This document shows, one piece after another, positions 28,043 through 37,724 of a stretch of DNA of 62,751 nt. This DNA is from Burkholderiaceae bacterium (lineage in GTDB: Bacteria; Pseudomonadota; Gammaproteobacteria; Burkholderiales; Burkholderiaceae_D), in NCBI GenBank assembly GCA_031291325.1, contig JARLJG010000033.1, forward strand, positions 1 to 62,751, given 5' to 3'. Under the pieces are notes generated by a model. The model was not told the DNA's origin. It saw nothing but the letters and a program-made list of their open reading frames with translations, and did no database searches. Position numbers and translations under genes: made by a program. The number at the start of each line of letters is the position of its first letter. Position 1 is the first letter of the stretch.

Positions 28043-29281
28043 ATGAAGACTTACGCCGTAGGCGGCGCGGTCCGCGATGCCTTGCTCGGCCTGCCGGTGC
28101 AGGACCGCGACTTCGTGGTGGTCGGCGCGACGCCGGAGCAAATGATCGCCGCCGGCTACCGCCCGGTCGGCAAGGATTTTCCGGTGTTCCTGCATCCGCT
28201 GACGCACGAGGAATATGCGCTGGCGCGCACCGAGCGCAAGACTGCGCCCGGCTACAAGGGCTTCGTCTTCCACACCGAAGACAATGTGACGCTGGAACAA
28301 GACCTGGTGCGGCGCGACCTGACCATCAACGCGATTGCCCAGGCCGAAGACGGCAGCTTGATCGATCCGTTCGGCGGCCAGGCCGATATCGCGGCGCAAA
28401 TATTCCGCCACGTGTCGCCGGCGTTTGCCGAAGACCCGGTGCGCATCTTGCGCGTTGCGCGCTTTGCCGCGCGCTTCCCGGCATTTACCGTGGCCCCTGA
28501 CACCAATGACCTGATGCAGCAGATGGTGGCGGCCGGCGAGGTCGACGCGCTGGTGCCGGAGCGCGTGTGGCAAGAGGTGGCGCGCGGCTTGATGGAAGAG
28601 CAGCCGTCGCGCATGTTCGAGGTGTTGCGTGCCTGCGGCGCATTGCGCCGCATCATGCCGGAACTCGATGCGCTGTGGGGCGTGCCGCAACCGGCAAAAT
28701 ATCATCCTGAAATCGACACCGGCGTGCATGTGATGCTGGTGGTCGATTACGCGGCCCGCCGGCATTACGCGTTGCCGGTTCGGTTCGCCGCGCTGCTGCA
28801 CGATCTCGGCAAGGGTGCGACACCGCCTGACGCCTGGCCCAGTCATCATGGACACGAAGGATTGGGCATCGCTCTGGTGGAGCAATTGTGCCAGCGCCTG
28901 AAGGCGCCAAGCGACTGCCGCGATTTGGCGCTGATGACCGCGCGCGAACACGGCAACGTGGCGCGCGCCGAACAGTTGCGCCCCGCCACCATCGTCACGC
29001 TGCTGGAGCGCTGCGACGCTTTTCGCAAGCCGCAGCGTTTTATCGACATGTTGCACGCATGCGCATGCGACCATTTTGGCCGCGCCGGCTTTGAAAACGC
29101 GGCGTTTCCACAGCTTTCCTATCTACAGGCTGCCTTGGATGCGGCGCAAACGGTCGACGGCGGACAAATCGCCGAAGCCTACGTGGAAAGGCGACAAGCG
29201 ATCCCGATCGCCATCCGTGCTGCCCGCGTCGAAGAAGTGCGCAAACTGGTCGATTCGCTGGCCGCAGCGCCGGATTTATAG
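28043..29281 (+). CDS. cca: CCA tRNA nucleotidyltransferase / HD hydrolase
   Basis: Adds or repairs the 3' CCA of tRNAs. The 412-residue length equals that of E. coli Cca. The nucleotidyltransferase head shows YAVGGAVRDALLG with the DRDFVVVG catalytic aspartates and the RRDLTINAIA motif. The C-terminal HD domain (LLHDLGKG near residue 253) makes it the class II bacterial type with phosphohydrolase activity. It starts one base after the GST stop. Confidence 0.95.
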   Translation: MKTYAVGGAVRDALLGLPVQDRDFVVVGATPEQMIAAGYRPVGKDFPVFLHPLTHEEYALARTERKTAPGYKGFVFHTEDNVTLEQDLVRRDLTINAIAQAEDGSLIDPFGGQADIAAQIFRHVSPAFAEDPVRILRVARFAARFPAFTVAPDTNDLMQQMVAAGEVDALVPERVWQEVARGLMEEQPSRMFEVLRACGALRRIMPELDALWGVPQPAKYHPEIDTGVHVMLVVDYAARRHYALPVRFAALLHDLGKGATPPDAWPSHHGHEGLGIALVEQLCQRLKAPSDCRDLALMTAREHGNVARAEQLRPATIVTLLERCDAFRKPQRFIDMLHACACDHFGRAGFENAAFPQLSYLQAALDAAQTVDGGQIAEAYVERRQAIPIAIRAARVEEVRKLVDSLAAAPDL

Positions 29282-29553
29282 ATTTTTATTTAACAATAAC
29301 CTTGCTTGGCGGAATCGAAAATGACCGCTGGGAAGGCTTATTTATTGTAATTTGGAAATTTTCCCACTGAGCTGGCAGCTATTTCGGCGACGAAAGCCCG
29401 TTCTTGTCAACATTCCCTCCCCGTCCGCGTTAACACTGTTGTATATGACGACGATCTGACCGAATAAGCAAAAAATTAGAACGAAGTTCCTAGAATACGG
29501 CGAAAGCTTGGCCTACAATGCATTGGTGCGCTGCACCATTGGAGGTGGCTGGA

Positions 29554-30261
29554 ATGGAGGTTGCTGTGAATTCAAACGAGTTTTTGCCGGGTTCGCAGGG
29601 CGAGGCGAGTCTTACGGAAGACAATCGCGAACAAGTCGCGCGCCCGACGATCCGCGTCAAGGAAGTGCCCGAACGCGACCGCCGTCGGTTGCTGATGCAT
29701 TTCCTTGAATTGAACGATAGTGACCGCTTACTGCGCTTCGGCACTGTGTTGCCGGACGAATTGATTACGCGCTACGTGCAGCATCTCGATTTCTCGCGCG
29801 ATACCGTCCTGGGCGTCTATGACGCCAAATTACGCTTGGTGGGTGTCGGCCATCTCGCCTTCGCGCCGCGTGAAGCGCGTCCGGTAATCGCCAGTGCAAC
29901 CATCAAGGAGCGCATCGCCGAATTCGGCGTCTCGGTGTCCGAATCGGCGCGCGGCGCCGGCATCGGTACCAAGTTGTTCGAGCGCGGAGCGATGCATTGC
30001 CGCAATGCCGATGTCGACACTTTGTATATGCACTGCCTCGCATCCAACCAGACCATGATGCATATCGCCAAGAAGGCCGGCATGGCAATCCATCGCGATC
30101 ATGGCGAGGCAGACGCCTACCTGAAACTCGAGCCGGCCAGCCCCAGCAGCGTGTTAAAGGAAGCCGTGCAAGAGCAAGTGGCCAGCCTCGACTACACGCT
30201 CAAGGCAAATACGCGCGCTGCGCTCAAGCTGCTGGGCAGCATTCCCGGTTTCAAAAGCTAG
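29554..30261 (+). CDS. GNAT-family N-acetyltransferase
   Basis: A 235-residue protein. A GNAT core is visible in the middle (RLVGVGHLAFAPRE; AEFGVSVSESARGAGIGTKLFERG), where ARGAGIG is the acetyl-CoA pyrophosphate loop, followed by LYMHCLASNQTMMHIAKKAGM. Substrate unknown. The ATG at 29554 has GGAGG eight bases ahead and is preferred; the frame extends to 29518, but that would overlap the TACAAT (29514-29519) promoter-like hexamer. A small palindrome TGGTGC/GCACCA lies around 29524-29538 just ahead of the ribosome site. Confidence 0.85.
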   Translation: MEVAVNSNEFLPGSQGEASLTEDNREQVARPTIRVKEVPERDRRRLLMHFLELNDSDRLLRFGTVLPDELITRYVQHLDFSRDTVLGVYDAKLRLVGVGHLAFAPREARPVIASATIKERIAEFGVSVSESARGAGIGTKLFERGAMHCRNADVDTLYMHCLASNQTMMHIAKKAGMAIHRDHGEADAYLKLEPASPSSVLKEAVQEQVASLDYTLKANTRAALKLLGSIPGFKS

Positions 30262-30280
30262 TACCGCTAAGCCGCCGGTG

Positions 30281-30787
30281 CTAAACCAGCGGCAACGCCG
30301 TCGTATCCTTGATGCGCTGCAGCGCAAAGCTCGATTTTACGTCGAGCACTGCCGAGTGGCGCAGCAGGGTTTCCATCATGAAGCGCGAAAAGTGGTCCAT
30401 GTCTTCGACGTGCACGCGCAATAGATAATCCATTTCGCCGGTCATCGCATAACAGGCGACCACTTCCGGCCACTCGGCGACCGAAGCGGCGAAATCGGAG
30501 CGCGGCGACGGCTTTACGCTGCGCAAGCCGCCCGCTTGCGGCACATCGCTATGTTTTTCCAGGCGCACGTTGACATAGGCCAGCAGACCGAGGCCGATCT
30601 TGTCGGGGTCGAGCAGCGCCACGTATTGCCGGATCACTCCCGTCTCTTCCAGATGTTTGATGCGGCGCAGGCAGGGCGATGGCGACAGGCTGACTTGCTC
30701 GGCGACCTCTTGATTGGATAGTCGTCCATCTTTTTGCAAAATGGCAAGAATCTTGCGGTCGGTTTTGTCTAACGGCAATGCAGCCAT
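30281..30787 (-). CDS. Lrp/AsnC-family transcriptional regulator
   Basis: A 168-residue regulator with an N-terminal winged helix (LDKTDRKILAILQKDGRLSNQEVAEQVSLSPSPCLRRIKHLEETGVI, about residues 6-52) and a C-terminal RAM ligand-binding domain (VVACYAMTGEMDYLLRVHVEDMDHF). A short insertion (SVKPSPRSDF) lies between the halves. It diverges from hpd-phhA and the shared spacer holds a 17-base inverted repeat, so it probably controls aromatic amino acid catabolism and itself, with phenylalanine or tyrosine as likely effector. Confidence 0.92.
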   Translation of the reverse strand: MAALPLDKTDRKILAILQKDGRLSNQEVAEQVSLSPSPCLRRIKHLEETGVIRQYVALLDPDKIGLGLLAYVNVRLEKHSDVPQAGGLRSVKPSPRSDFAASVAEWPEVVACYAMTGEMDYLLRVHVEDMDHFSRFMMETLLRHSAVLDVKSSFALQRIKDTTALPLV

Positions 30788-30811
30788 AAATCACCCATTT
30801 CACGTGTTATC

Positions 30812-30828
30812 AAGCAATATTATTGCTT
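30812..30828. promoter_or_regulatory. Candidate Lrp-family operator between divergent genes
   Basis: Perfect inverted repeat AAGCAAT-ATT-ATTGCTT, 24 bases upstream of the Lrp-type regulator start and 86 bases upstream of hpd. The length and AT-rich centre fit Lrp/AsnC operators. The hpd -10 may be TATACT at 30881-30886, though its -35 is weak, which suits an activated promoter. Binding is inferred from position only. Confidence 0.5.
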
Positions 30829-30914
30829 ATATTTCGCTTTTACGTCGAAGATTGGCAATTTTATGCTGCGCCGACTATCCTATACTGATGCCCACAACAA
30901 TTCTGGAGACCGGC

Positions 30915-32039
30915 ATGGATTTTCAAGTTTGGGATAACCCGATGGGCACCGATGGCTTTGAATTCATCGAGTATGCCGCGCCCGATCCCGCAGCATTGGG
31001 GGCCTTGTTCGAGCAAATGGGTTTTACCGCCATTGCCCGTCATCGGCACAAGGATGTGACGCTGTACCGCCAGGGCGAAATCAATTTCATCATCAATGCA
31101 GAGCAGGATTCGTTCGCGCAACGCTTTGCACGGCAGCACGGGCCGTCGATTTGCGCGATCGCCTTCCGCGTCAACGACGCCGCCTATGCATACAAGCGCG
31201 CGCTGGAATTGGGCGCCTGGGGCTTCGACAACAAGACCGGCCCGATGGAATTGAATATCCCGGCGATCAAGGGCATCGGCGATTCGTTGATCTATTTCGT
31301 CGACCGCTGGCGCGGCAAGGATGCGGCGCGTGGCGTCGGCCCAGGCGCAATCGGCGATATCAGCATCTACGATGTCGATTTCGTCGCCATTCCCGGCGCG
31401 CAGGCCAACCCGGTCGGCGGCGGCCTGACCTACATCGATCACCTGACCCATAACGTGCATCGCGGTCGCATGAAGGAATGGGCGGAATTCTATGAAAACC
31501 TGTTCAACTTCCGCGAAATCCGCTACTTCGATATCGAAGGGAAATTGACCGGCTTGAAGTCCAAGGCGATGACTTCGCCATGCGGCAAGATACGCATTCC
31601 GATCAACGAATCGTCCGACGACAAATCGCAGATCGCCGAATATCTGAACCTTTACCACGGCGAAGGCATCCAGCATATCGCGCTCGGCACCGATAACATC
31701 TATGCGACCGTGGAGCAGTTGATGAAGTCCTCGGTGGCGTTCCAGGACACCATCGAAACCTATTACGATCTGGTCGATCGGCGCCTGCCGGAACACGGCG
31801 AAAATCTCGACGAGTTGCGCCGCCTGCGCATTTTGATCGACGGCAACAGCAATGCCACGCGGCGCGAATTGCTGCTGCAGATTTTCACGCAGACCGTGAT
31901 CGGGCCGATCTTCTTTGAAATCATTCAGCGCAAGGGCGACCAAGGCTTCGGCGAGGGCAATTTCCGCGCCTTGTTCGAGTCGATCGAACTGGATCAGATC
32001 AAGCGCGGCGTGCTGAAAGACGAAAGCGCGGTGGGCTGA
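30915..32039 (+). CDS. hpd: 4-hydroxyphenylpyruvate dioxygenase
   Basis: Converts 4-hydroxyphenylpyruvate to homogentisate in tyrosine breakdown. It has 374 residues and two vicinal-oxygen-chelate halves. The iron ligands are His176 (YIDHLTHN), His254 (QHIALGTDN) and Glu335 (IFFEIIQR), all present. GGAGA precedes the ATG at 30915. It is followed by phhA after one base: the two genes together take phenylalanine via tyrosine towards homogentisate, although the aminotransferase and homogentisate dioxygenase are not in this window. Confidence 0.95.
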   Translation: MDFQVWDNPMGTDGFEFIEYAAPDPAALGALFEQMGFTAIARHRHKDVTLYRQGEINFIINAEQDSFAQRFARQHGPSICAIAFRVNDAAYAYKRALELGAWGFDNKTGPMELNIPAIKGIGDSLIYFVDRWRGKDAARGVGPGAIGDISIYDVDFVAIPGAQANPVGGGLTYIDHLTHNVHRGRMKEWAEFYENLFNFREIRYFDIEGKLTGLKSKAMTSPCGKIRIPINESSDDKSQIAEYLNLYHGEGIQHIALGTDNIYATVEQLMKSSVAFQDTIETYYDLVDRRLPEHGENLDELRRLRILIDGNSNATRRELLLQIFTQTVIGPIFFEIIQRKGDQGFGEGNFRALFESIELDQIKRGVLKDESAVG

Positions 32040-32040
32040 C

Positions 32041-32925
32041 ATGATCGTCAACGAAGGCGCGGTGGACCAGTTGGAATTCTTGAAGACGCTGGCCGAAAAA
32101 TCCGACGGCGGCAGCTTGCGCGGCGACTATAGCAAGGCCGATGCGCACTATGTGGTGGCGCAGGATTGGGCCGCCTATACGCCGGAGCAGCATGCGCTGT
32201 GGCGCAAGCTGTACCAGCGCCAAGCCAGGCTGGTGCCGGGACGGGCTTGCGACGAATTCATCGCCAGCCTGGCAGCGTTGCATGCGGCTGACGCTATCCC
32301 GGACTTCGAGCGCACCTCGGAAGCCTTGTTCAAGGCGACCGGCTGGCGACTGGTGGCGGTGCCGGGGCTGGTGCCGGATCACACGTTTTTCGAACATCTG
32401 TCCGAGCGCCGCTTTCCGGTCACGGTCTGGCTGCGCGAGCCGCAGGAATTCGATTACATCGTCGAGCCGGACGTGTTCCACGATTTCTTCGGCCATGTGC
32501 CGCTGCTGTTCAATCCGATTGTCGCCGATCATCTGCAACAATACGGCAAGGGCGGCTTGAAGGCGCTGCAACTGGGCGGCTTGAAGAATCTGGCGCGCCT
32601 TTACTGGTACACGATCGAATTCGGTTTGATGCAAACGGAGCGGGGTTTGCGCGCCTACGGCGCAGGCATCCTGTCGTCGGGCGGCGAAATCGAATATTGC
32701 CTGACCAGCAAAACCCCGCGCCGCATCGCCTTCAACGGCGAACGCATCATGCGCACGCTGTACAAGATCGATTCGTATCAGGAAACGTATTTCGTGATCC
32801 GCGATTTCCAGCAATTGTTCGACGAAACCGCACCCGATTTCGCGCCGATCTACGCCCGCATAAAAGACGCCGACGACTATCCGGCAAACAGTTTGTTGCC
32901 GGGTGAAGTTGACATTGGCATTTAA
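32041..32925 (+). CDS. phhA: Phenylalanine 4-monooxygenase
   Basis: Pterin-dependent hydroxylation of phenylalanine to tyrosine. The 294-residue bacterial monomeric form carries the iron triad His147 and His152 (EPDVFHDFFGHVPLL) and Glu193 (YTIEFGL). The adjacent hpd and divergent Lrp-type regulator support a catabolic role. No pterin carbinolamine dehydratase (phhB) follows, so cofactor recycling must be encoded elsewhere. Confidence 0.95.
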   Translation: MIVNEGAVDQLEFLKTLAEKSDGGSLRGDYSKADAHYVVAQDWAAYTPEQHALWRKLYQRQARLVPGRACDEFIASLAALHAADAIPDFERTSEALFKATGWRLVAVPGLVPDHTFFEHLSERRFPVTVWLREPQEFDYIVEPDVFHDFFGHVPLLFNPIVADHLQQYGKGGLKALQLGGLKNLARLYWYTIEFGLMQTERGLRAYGAGILSSGGEIEYCLTSKTPRRIAFNGERIMRTLYKIDSYQETYFVIRDFQQLFDETAPDFAPIYARIKDADDYPANSLLPGEVDIGI

Positions 32926-33316
32926 CCGGCGTCATCGGGGCAAAAAAAAGCGGACTCCACTCCGATTTGTGGAATCCGCAACTGGCATTTTGTATAACCA
33001 GGGAGTTGACCTGACCGAATCGCACTGCACACAAGGCCGCTGCGGCCCCGTCTGCATTGCTGCTCTGACTCGATGTTCCTCATTAGAACCTGTTGCGAAG
33101 CCGATGAAAATGCCATTTACCACTTGTTACACATCTGCCCCAGGTGGACACCCGGTGCGCGGCGAAAACCCCGGTTCCTCAAACGTGTAAAATGCCAGAA
33201 TGGAAAGGATGCGCCCAAAAGGCGTATCCGATTGAATGCGACACCCTTCGCATCAAGAGATACTGCAACAAATAAGCATCGACCCAAAGACACGATTTTT
33301 GCGGCATGGAGACTGA
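32926..33316. other. Intergenic region between phhA and the indolepyruvate oxidoreductase gene
   Basis: No supported gene: the short frames here have no recognisable sequence. A hairpin GCGGACTCCAC/GTGGAATCCGC (32950-32960 with 32969-32979, one mismatch) begins 25 bases after the phhA stop. It is preceded by eight A's and lacks a T run after it, so by classical rules it would end minus-strand rather than phhA transcription. The promoter of the downstream gene should lie in the right half. A TTGAAT at 33232 and a GATACT at 33259 are too far apart to be convincing. Confidence 0.45.
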
Positions 33317-36300
33317 ATGAACGCACCCCTGACTTCCGGCCAGCGCCAGTTGCTGGACAACATTACGCTGGACGATAAATATACGCTTGAGCGCGGCCAC
33401 GCCTTCATGACCGGCACGCAAGCGATCATCCGCTTGCCGATGCTGCAACGGCAGCGCGATCTGGCCGCCGGCCTGAATACCGCCGGCTTCATCACCGGCT
33501 ATCGCGGCTCGCCGATGGGCAGCGTCGACCAGACCGCCGCCAAGGCGAAGAAATACCTCGAAGCCAACCATGTGAAATTCCATCCGGGCGTCAATGAAGA
33601 CCTGGCCGCCACCAGCATCTGGGGCACGCAGCAAGTCAACCTGTTCCCCGGCGCGCAATACGATGGCGTATTCGGCATGTGGTATGGCAAAGGCCCCGGC
33701 GTCGACCGCTGCGGCGACGTCTTCAAGCATGCAAACCTGGCCGGCACTGCGCCGCACGGCGGCGTGCTGGTATTGGCCGGCGACGATCATGCCGCCAAGT
33801 CGTCCACTGCCGCGCACCAGAGCGAACATATCCTGAAGGCCTGCGGGATTCCGGTGTTGTACCCGTCCTCGGTGCAGGAATATCTGGATTACGGTTTGCA
33901 CGGCTGGGCCATCAGCCGCTATACCGGACTGTGGGTGGCGATGAAATGCGTGACCGATCTGGTCGAATCCGGCGCTTCCGTCGACCTCGACCCGGACCGG
34001 GTGCAGATCGTCATCCCGAGCGACTTCGCATTGCCGCCGGGCGGCTTGAACATCCGCCTGCCGGACCGGGTGCTGGACCAGGAAGCGCGCATGAACCATT
34101 TCAAATGGTATGCGGCGCTGGCCTATGTGCGCGCGAACAAATTGAACCGCATCGTTTGGGATAGCCCGCGCGCGCGCTTCGGCATCATCACCGCCGGCAA
34201 ATCGTATCAAGACACGCGCCAGGCGCTGGCCGACCTCGGGATCGACGAGGAAGTCGCGCGCGACATCGGCATCCGCCTGTACAAGGTAGGCATGACCTGG
34301 CCCCTGGAAGCGGAAGGCGTGCGCGAATTTTCGCGCGGGCTGGAAGAGATCCTGGTGGTCGAGGAAAAGCGCCAGATACTCGAATATCAATTGAAGGAAG
34401 AGCTGTACAACTGGCGCGACGATGCGCGCCCGCACGTGGTCGGCAAATTCGACGATGCCGGCGAATGGAGCAGCCCGCAAGACGCCGCCAGCAGCGGTTG
34501 GCTGTTGCCGGCAACCTATGAATTGAACCCGGCGCAGATCGCGCGCGCGATTGCTGCGCGCATCGGCAAATATTTCGCCGGCCAGCCGATCGCGCAGCGC
34601 GTGCAAGAGCGGATCGCTTACCTGGAAGCGAAGGAAGCGGTGCTCAAAGTGAGCAGCAAGCCCGATCCCGACAAGGACCGGATTCCGCATTTCTGTTCCG
34701 GCTGCCCGCACAATACGTCCACCAAGGTGCCCGAAGGCAGCCGCGCGCTGGCCGGCATCGGCTGCCATTACATGGTGTTGTGGATGGACCGCCAAACCTC
34801 GACCTACACCCATATGGGCGCGGAAGGCACGACCTGGATCGGGCATGCGCCTTTCACCAGCGAGCAACATGTGTTTGCCAACCTGGGCGACGGCACTTAC
34901 TTCCATTCGGGCTTGCTGGCGATCCGCGCGACCGTGGCCGCCAAGGTCAGCATGACCTACAAGATTCTGTATAACGACGCGGTGGCGATGACCGGCGGCC
35001 AAACCGTCGACGGCCCGCTCGACCCGGCGATGATTTCGCGGCAAATCGCTGCCGAAGGCGTGAAACCGATCATCGTCGTCACCGACGACCCGGAAAAATA
35101 CCCGGAAGACACCGATTGGGCGCCGGGCGTGACGATCCGCCATCGCAGCGAGCTCGATCAGGCGCAGCGCGAATTGCGCGTCGCCAAGGGCGTGTCGGCG
35201 ATGATATACGACCAGACCTGCGCGTCGGAAAAACGCCGCCGCCGCAAACGCCACGAATACCCGGACCCGGCCAAACGCGCCGTCATCAACGAAGCCGTCT
35301 GCGAAGGCTGCGGCGATTGCAGCGTGCAATCGAATTGCCTGTCGGTCGAACCGCTGGAAACCGAGTTGGGCCGCAAGCGGCAAATCAACCAGTCCTCGTG
35401 CAACAAGGATTTTTCTTGCGTCACCGGTTTTTGCCCGAGCTTTGTCACGGTCGAAGGCGGCAAGCTGAAGAGACCAAAAAAGGCAGTAGTCGAAAAGGGC
35501 GCAGCGCCATTGCCGACCGAGAATCTGCCGCAGCCGACTTTGCCGGCCATCGATCAGCCATACGGCATCCTGGTAACCGGCATCGGCGGCACCGGCGTAG
35601 TCACCGTTGGGCAGATCCTGGCGATGGCCGCGCATCTGGAAGGCAAGGGTTGCTCGGTGCTGGACATGAGCGGCCTGGCGCAAAAGGGCGGCCCCGTGCT
35701 GTCGCATGTGCGCCTGGCAAACCGGCCGGAAGACATTTATTCGACGCGGGTCGGCGCCGGCGCGGCGGACCTGGTGATCGGCTGCGACGTGATCGTTACC
35801 GCCAGCCACGACGCATTGTCGCGCATGGGCGAGGGCAGGACCCACGCGGCAGTCAATGCGACCGGCACGCCGACCTCGGCCTTCGTTCGTAATCCCGATT
35901 GGCAAGATCCGGGTGCTAGCGCCACGCGCACTATCCGCGCGGCTTGCGGCAGCGGCAACGTCGATGCGATCGAGGCCGGCAAGGTCGCCACCGGCTTGAT
36001 GGGCGATACCATCGCCACCAATATGTTCATGCTGGGCTATGCCTGGCAAAAAGGCTGGGTGCCGTTGAGCGAAGCCGCAATCGTCAAGGCGATCGAATTG
36101 AACGGTGTTTCGGTCGATTTCAACAAGCAATGTTTCGCCTGGGGCCGCGCCGCCGCGCACGATTGGGCAGCGGTGGAAAAACTGGCGCGCGCCAACGACG
36201 TGGTCGCGCAAGTGATCGAATTCAAGCGCGGCACGCCGCTCGAAGAATTGATCGCCAAGCGCGCCGCCATGTTGACCGACTATCAGAACGCCGCCTATGC

Positions 36301-36907
36301 CGCGCAATATACCGCCCTGGTCGAACAGGTGCGCGCCGCCGAAAGCAAGCTGGGCGACGCCGCCAAATCGATGAAATTGACCGAAGCGGTGGCGCGCTAT
36401 TTCTACAAGCTGATGGCCTACAAGGACGAATACGAAGTCGCGCGCCTGCACGCGAACCCGGCATTTACCGACAAGATCGCAGCCATGTTCGAGGGCGATT
36501 ACCGGATCAAATTCCATTTGGCGCCGCCGCTGTTGGCCAAGCGCGATGCCAACGGTCACTTAGTCAAGCAAGAGTTCGGCTCGTGGATGCTGCGCGCGTT
36601 CTCGGTCTTGGCGAAATTCAAGGGGCTGCGCGGCACGGCGCTGGATATTTTCGGCTATTCCGCCGAGCGCAAGAGCGAGCGCGCATTGATCGAACAATAT
36701 CGGCAAACCATCGCCGGCTTGTTGCCGAAATTGACGGCGGAAAATCTCGCGAAGGCCACCGCAATAGCGAGCGTGCCCGAAGACATACGCGGCTACGGTC
36801 ATGTCAAGGAACGGCATTTGCAAGCGGCGAAAGCGAAAGAGGCGGCATTGCTGGCGGCGTTCGATCCGGCTGGCTCGCCCGTTGCCGGCAGCAGACAGGC
36901 GGCCTGA
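33317..36907 (+). CDS. Indolepyruvate ferredoxin oxidoreductase, fused single-chain type
   Basis: Oxidatively decarboxylates aryl-pyruvates (indole-, phenyl-pyruvate) to acyl-CoA. The 1196-residue chain fuses the parts that archaea encode as iorA and iorB. Order: pyrimidine-binding domain (GYRGSPMGSV), TPP-binding domain (CSGCPHN near 459, GIGCHYM, GDGTYFHSG near 523), a cysteine region (CEGCGDC near 661, CVTGFCPSF) that should hold an iron-sulfur cluster, then the gamma-type domain (GIGGTGVVTVGQ near 755) and a long C-terminal extension. Position beside phhA/hpd suggests an alternative route for excess aromatic keto acids, but it has its own upstream gap and may be separately regulated. Confidence 0.9.
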   Translation: MNAPLTSGQRQLLDNITLDDKYTLERGHAFMTGTQAIIRLPMLQRQRDLAAGLNTAGFITGYRGSPMGSVDQTAAKAKKYLEANHVKFHPGVNEDLAATSIWGTQQVNLFPGAQYDGVFGMWYGKGPGVDRCGDVFKHANLAGTAPHGGVLVLAGDDHAAKSSTAAHQSEHILKACGIPVLYPSSVQEYLDYGLHGWAISRYTGLWVAMKCVTDLVESGASVDLDPDRVQIVIPSDFALPPGGLNIRLPDRVLDQEARMNHFKWYAALAYVRANKLNRIVWDSPRARFGIITAGKSYQDTRQALADLGIDEEVARDIGIRLYKVGMTWPLEAEGVREFSRGLEEILVVEEKRQILEYQLKEELYNWRDDARPHVVGKFDDAGEWSSPQDAASSGWLLPATYELNPAQIARAIAARIGKYFAGQPIAQRVQERIAYLEAKEAVLKVSSKPDPDKDRIPHFCSGCPHNTSTKVPEGSRALAGIGCHYMVLWMDRQTSTYTHMGAEGTTWIGHAPFTSEQHVFANLGDGTYFHSGLLAIRATVAAKVSMTYKILYNDAVAMTGGQTVDGPLDPAMISRQIAAEGVKPIIVVTDDPEKYPEDTDWAPGVTIRHRSELDQAQRELRVAKGVSAMIYDQTCASEKRRRRKRHEYPDPAKRAVINEAVCEGCGDCSVQSNCLSVEPLETELGRKRQINQSSCNKDFSCVTGFCPSFVTVEGGKLKRPKKAVVEKGAAPLPTENLPQPTLPAIDQPYGILVTGIGGTGVVTVGQILAMAAHLEGKGCSVLDMSGLAQKGGPVLSHVRLANRPEDIYSTRVGAGAADLVIGCDVIVTASHDALSRMGEGRTHAAVNATGTPTSAFVRNPDWQDPGASATRTIRAACGSGNVDAIEAGKVATGLMGDTIATNMFMLGYAWQKGWVPLSEAAIVKAIELNGVSVDFNKQCFAWGRAAAHDWAAVEKLARANDVVAQVIEFKRGTPLEELIAKRAAMLTDYQNAAYAAQYTALVEQVRAAESKLGDAAKSMKLTEAVARYFYKLMAYKDEYEVARLHANPAFTDKIAAMFEGDYRIKFHLAPPLLAKRDANGHLVKQEFGSWMLRAFSVLAKFKGLRGTALDIFGYSAERKSERALIEQYRQTIAGLLPKLTAENLAKATAIASVPEDIRGYGHVKERHLQAAKAKEAALLAAFDPAGSPVAGSRQAA

Positions 36908-36926
36908 CTGCCGCGTCCTTTCTGCT

Positions 36927-37652
36927 TCAGGAGGCCGCTTCTGCGGCGGTTTTGCTGAATATCCGATAGCCGTTGGCGCGCAATTCGCAGGCCGGGCATT
37001 TGCCGCAGCCGTAGCCCCAGTCGTGCAAGTCGCCACGCTCGCCCAGGTAGCAGGTATGGGTTTCGGCGCGGATCAATTCGATCAGCGCCGCGCCGCCCAG
37101 CTCGCGCGCCAATTCCCAGGTTTGCGCCTTGTCGATCCACATCAGCGGGGTTTCCACCTTGAGGCGGGTCGCCATGCCCAGATTGAGCGCTACCTGCAAG
37201 GCTTTCATGGTGTCGTCGCGGCAATCCGGGTAGCCGGAAAAATCGGTTTCGCACATGCCGCCGACCAGCACGTCGAGGCCGCGCCGGTAGGCCAGCGTGG
37301 CGGCGACCATCATGAACAGCAGATTGCGACCGGGCACGAAGGTGTTCGGCAAGCCGTTGTCCTGCATCGCAATTTCCACGTCGCGGGTCAGCGCCGTGTC
37401 GGAAATTTTTCCTATCAGCGACAAATCGATCATGTGATCTTCGCCCAGCTTGTCGTCCCAGCCGGGCGCCAGGCTGCGGATTTTTTGCAGGATGGCGGGC
37501 CGCACGGCGAGTTCCACCGCGTGGCGCTGGCCATAGTCGAAGCCGATGGTTTCCACCTTGGCATAGCGCGCCAGGGCCCACGCCAGACAAGTGGTCGAGT
37601 CTTGACCCCCGCTGAACAATACCAGTGCGCCGTTCGTCATTGTCATCGTCAT
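36927..37652 (-). CDS. queC: 7-cyano-7-deazaguanine synthase
   Basis: Makes preQ0 from 7-carboxy-7-deazaguanine with ATP and ammonia, in queuosine synthesis. The 241-residue protein has the PP-loop [10 protein letters not shown] near its start and the zinc-binding cysteines at the C-terminus (ETHTCYLG and [10 protein letters not shown]). It stands alone: queD and queE are not adjacent. It converges on the oxidoreductase gene and a REP-like repeat follows upstream. Confidence 0.95.
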   Translation of the reverse strand: MTMTMTNGALVLFSGGQDSTTCLAWALARYAKVETIGFDYGQRHAVELAVRPAILQKIRSLAPGWDDKLGEDHMIDLSLIGKISDTALTRDVEIAMQDNGLPNTFVPGRNLLFMMVAATLAYRRGLDVLVGGMCETDFSGYPDCRDDTMKALQVALNLGMATRLKVETPLMWIDKAQTWELARELGGAALIELIRAETHTCYLGERGDLHDWGYGCGKCPACELRANGYRIFSKTAAEAAS

Positions 37653-37724
37653 ATTTTCCTATTTTTTAAGGCTCATCGCGTTATTGTTGGGAGGGAACAT
37701 TAATGTGGCGCTGATGCAACCCTC

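Noticed and set aside
32903-33190. Short frames in the phhA downstream gap
   Set aside because: No motif, no ribosome site, overlapping frames on both strands; treated as non-coding.
33179-36559. 1126-codon open frame on the minus strand
   Set aside because: It lies antisense to the indolepyruvate oxidoreductase gene; the plus-strand frame has clear domains, and the minus frame is His/Arg/Gln-rich without any motif, as expected from a GC-rich codon shadow.
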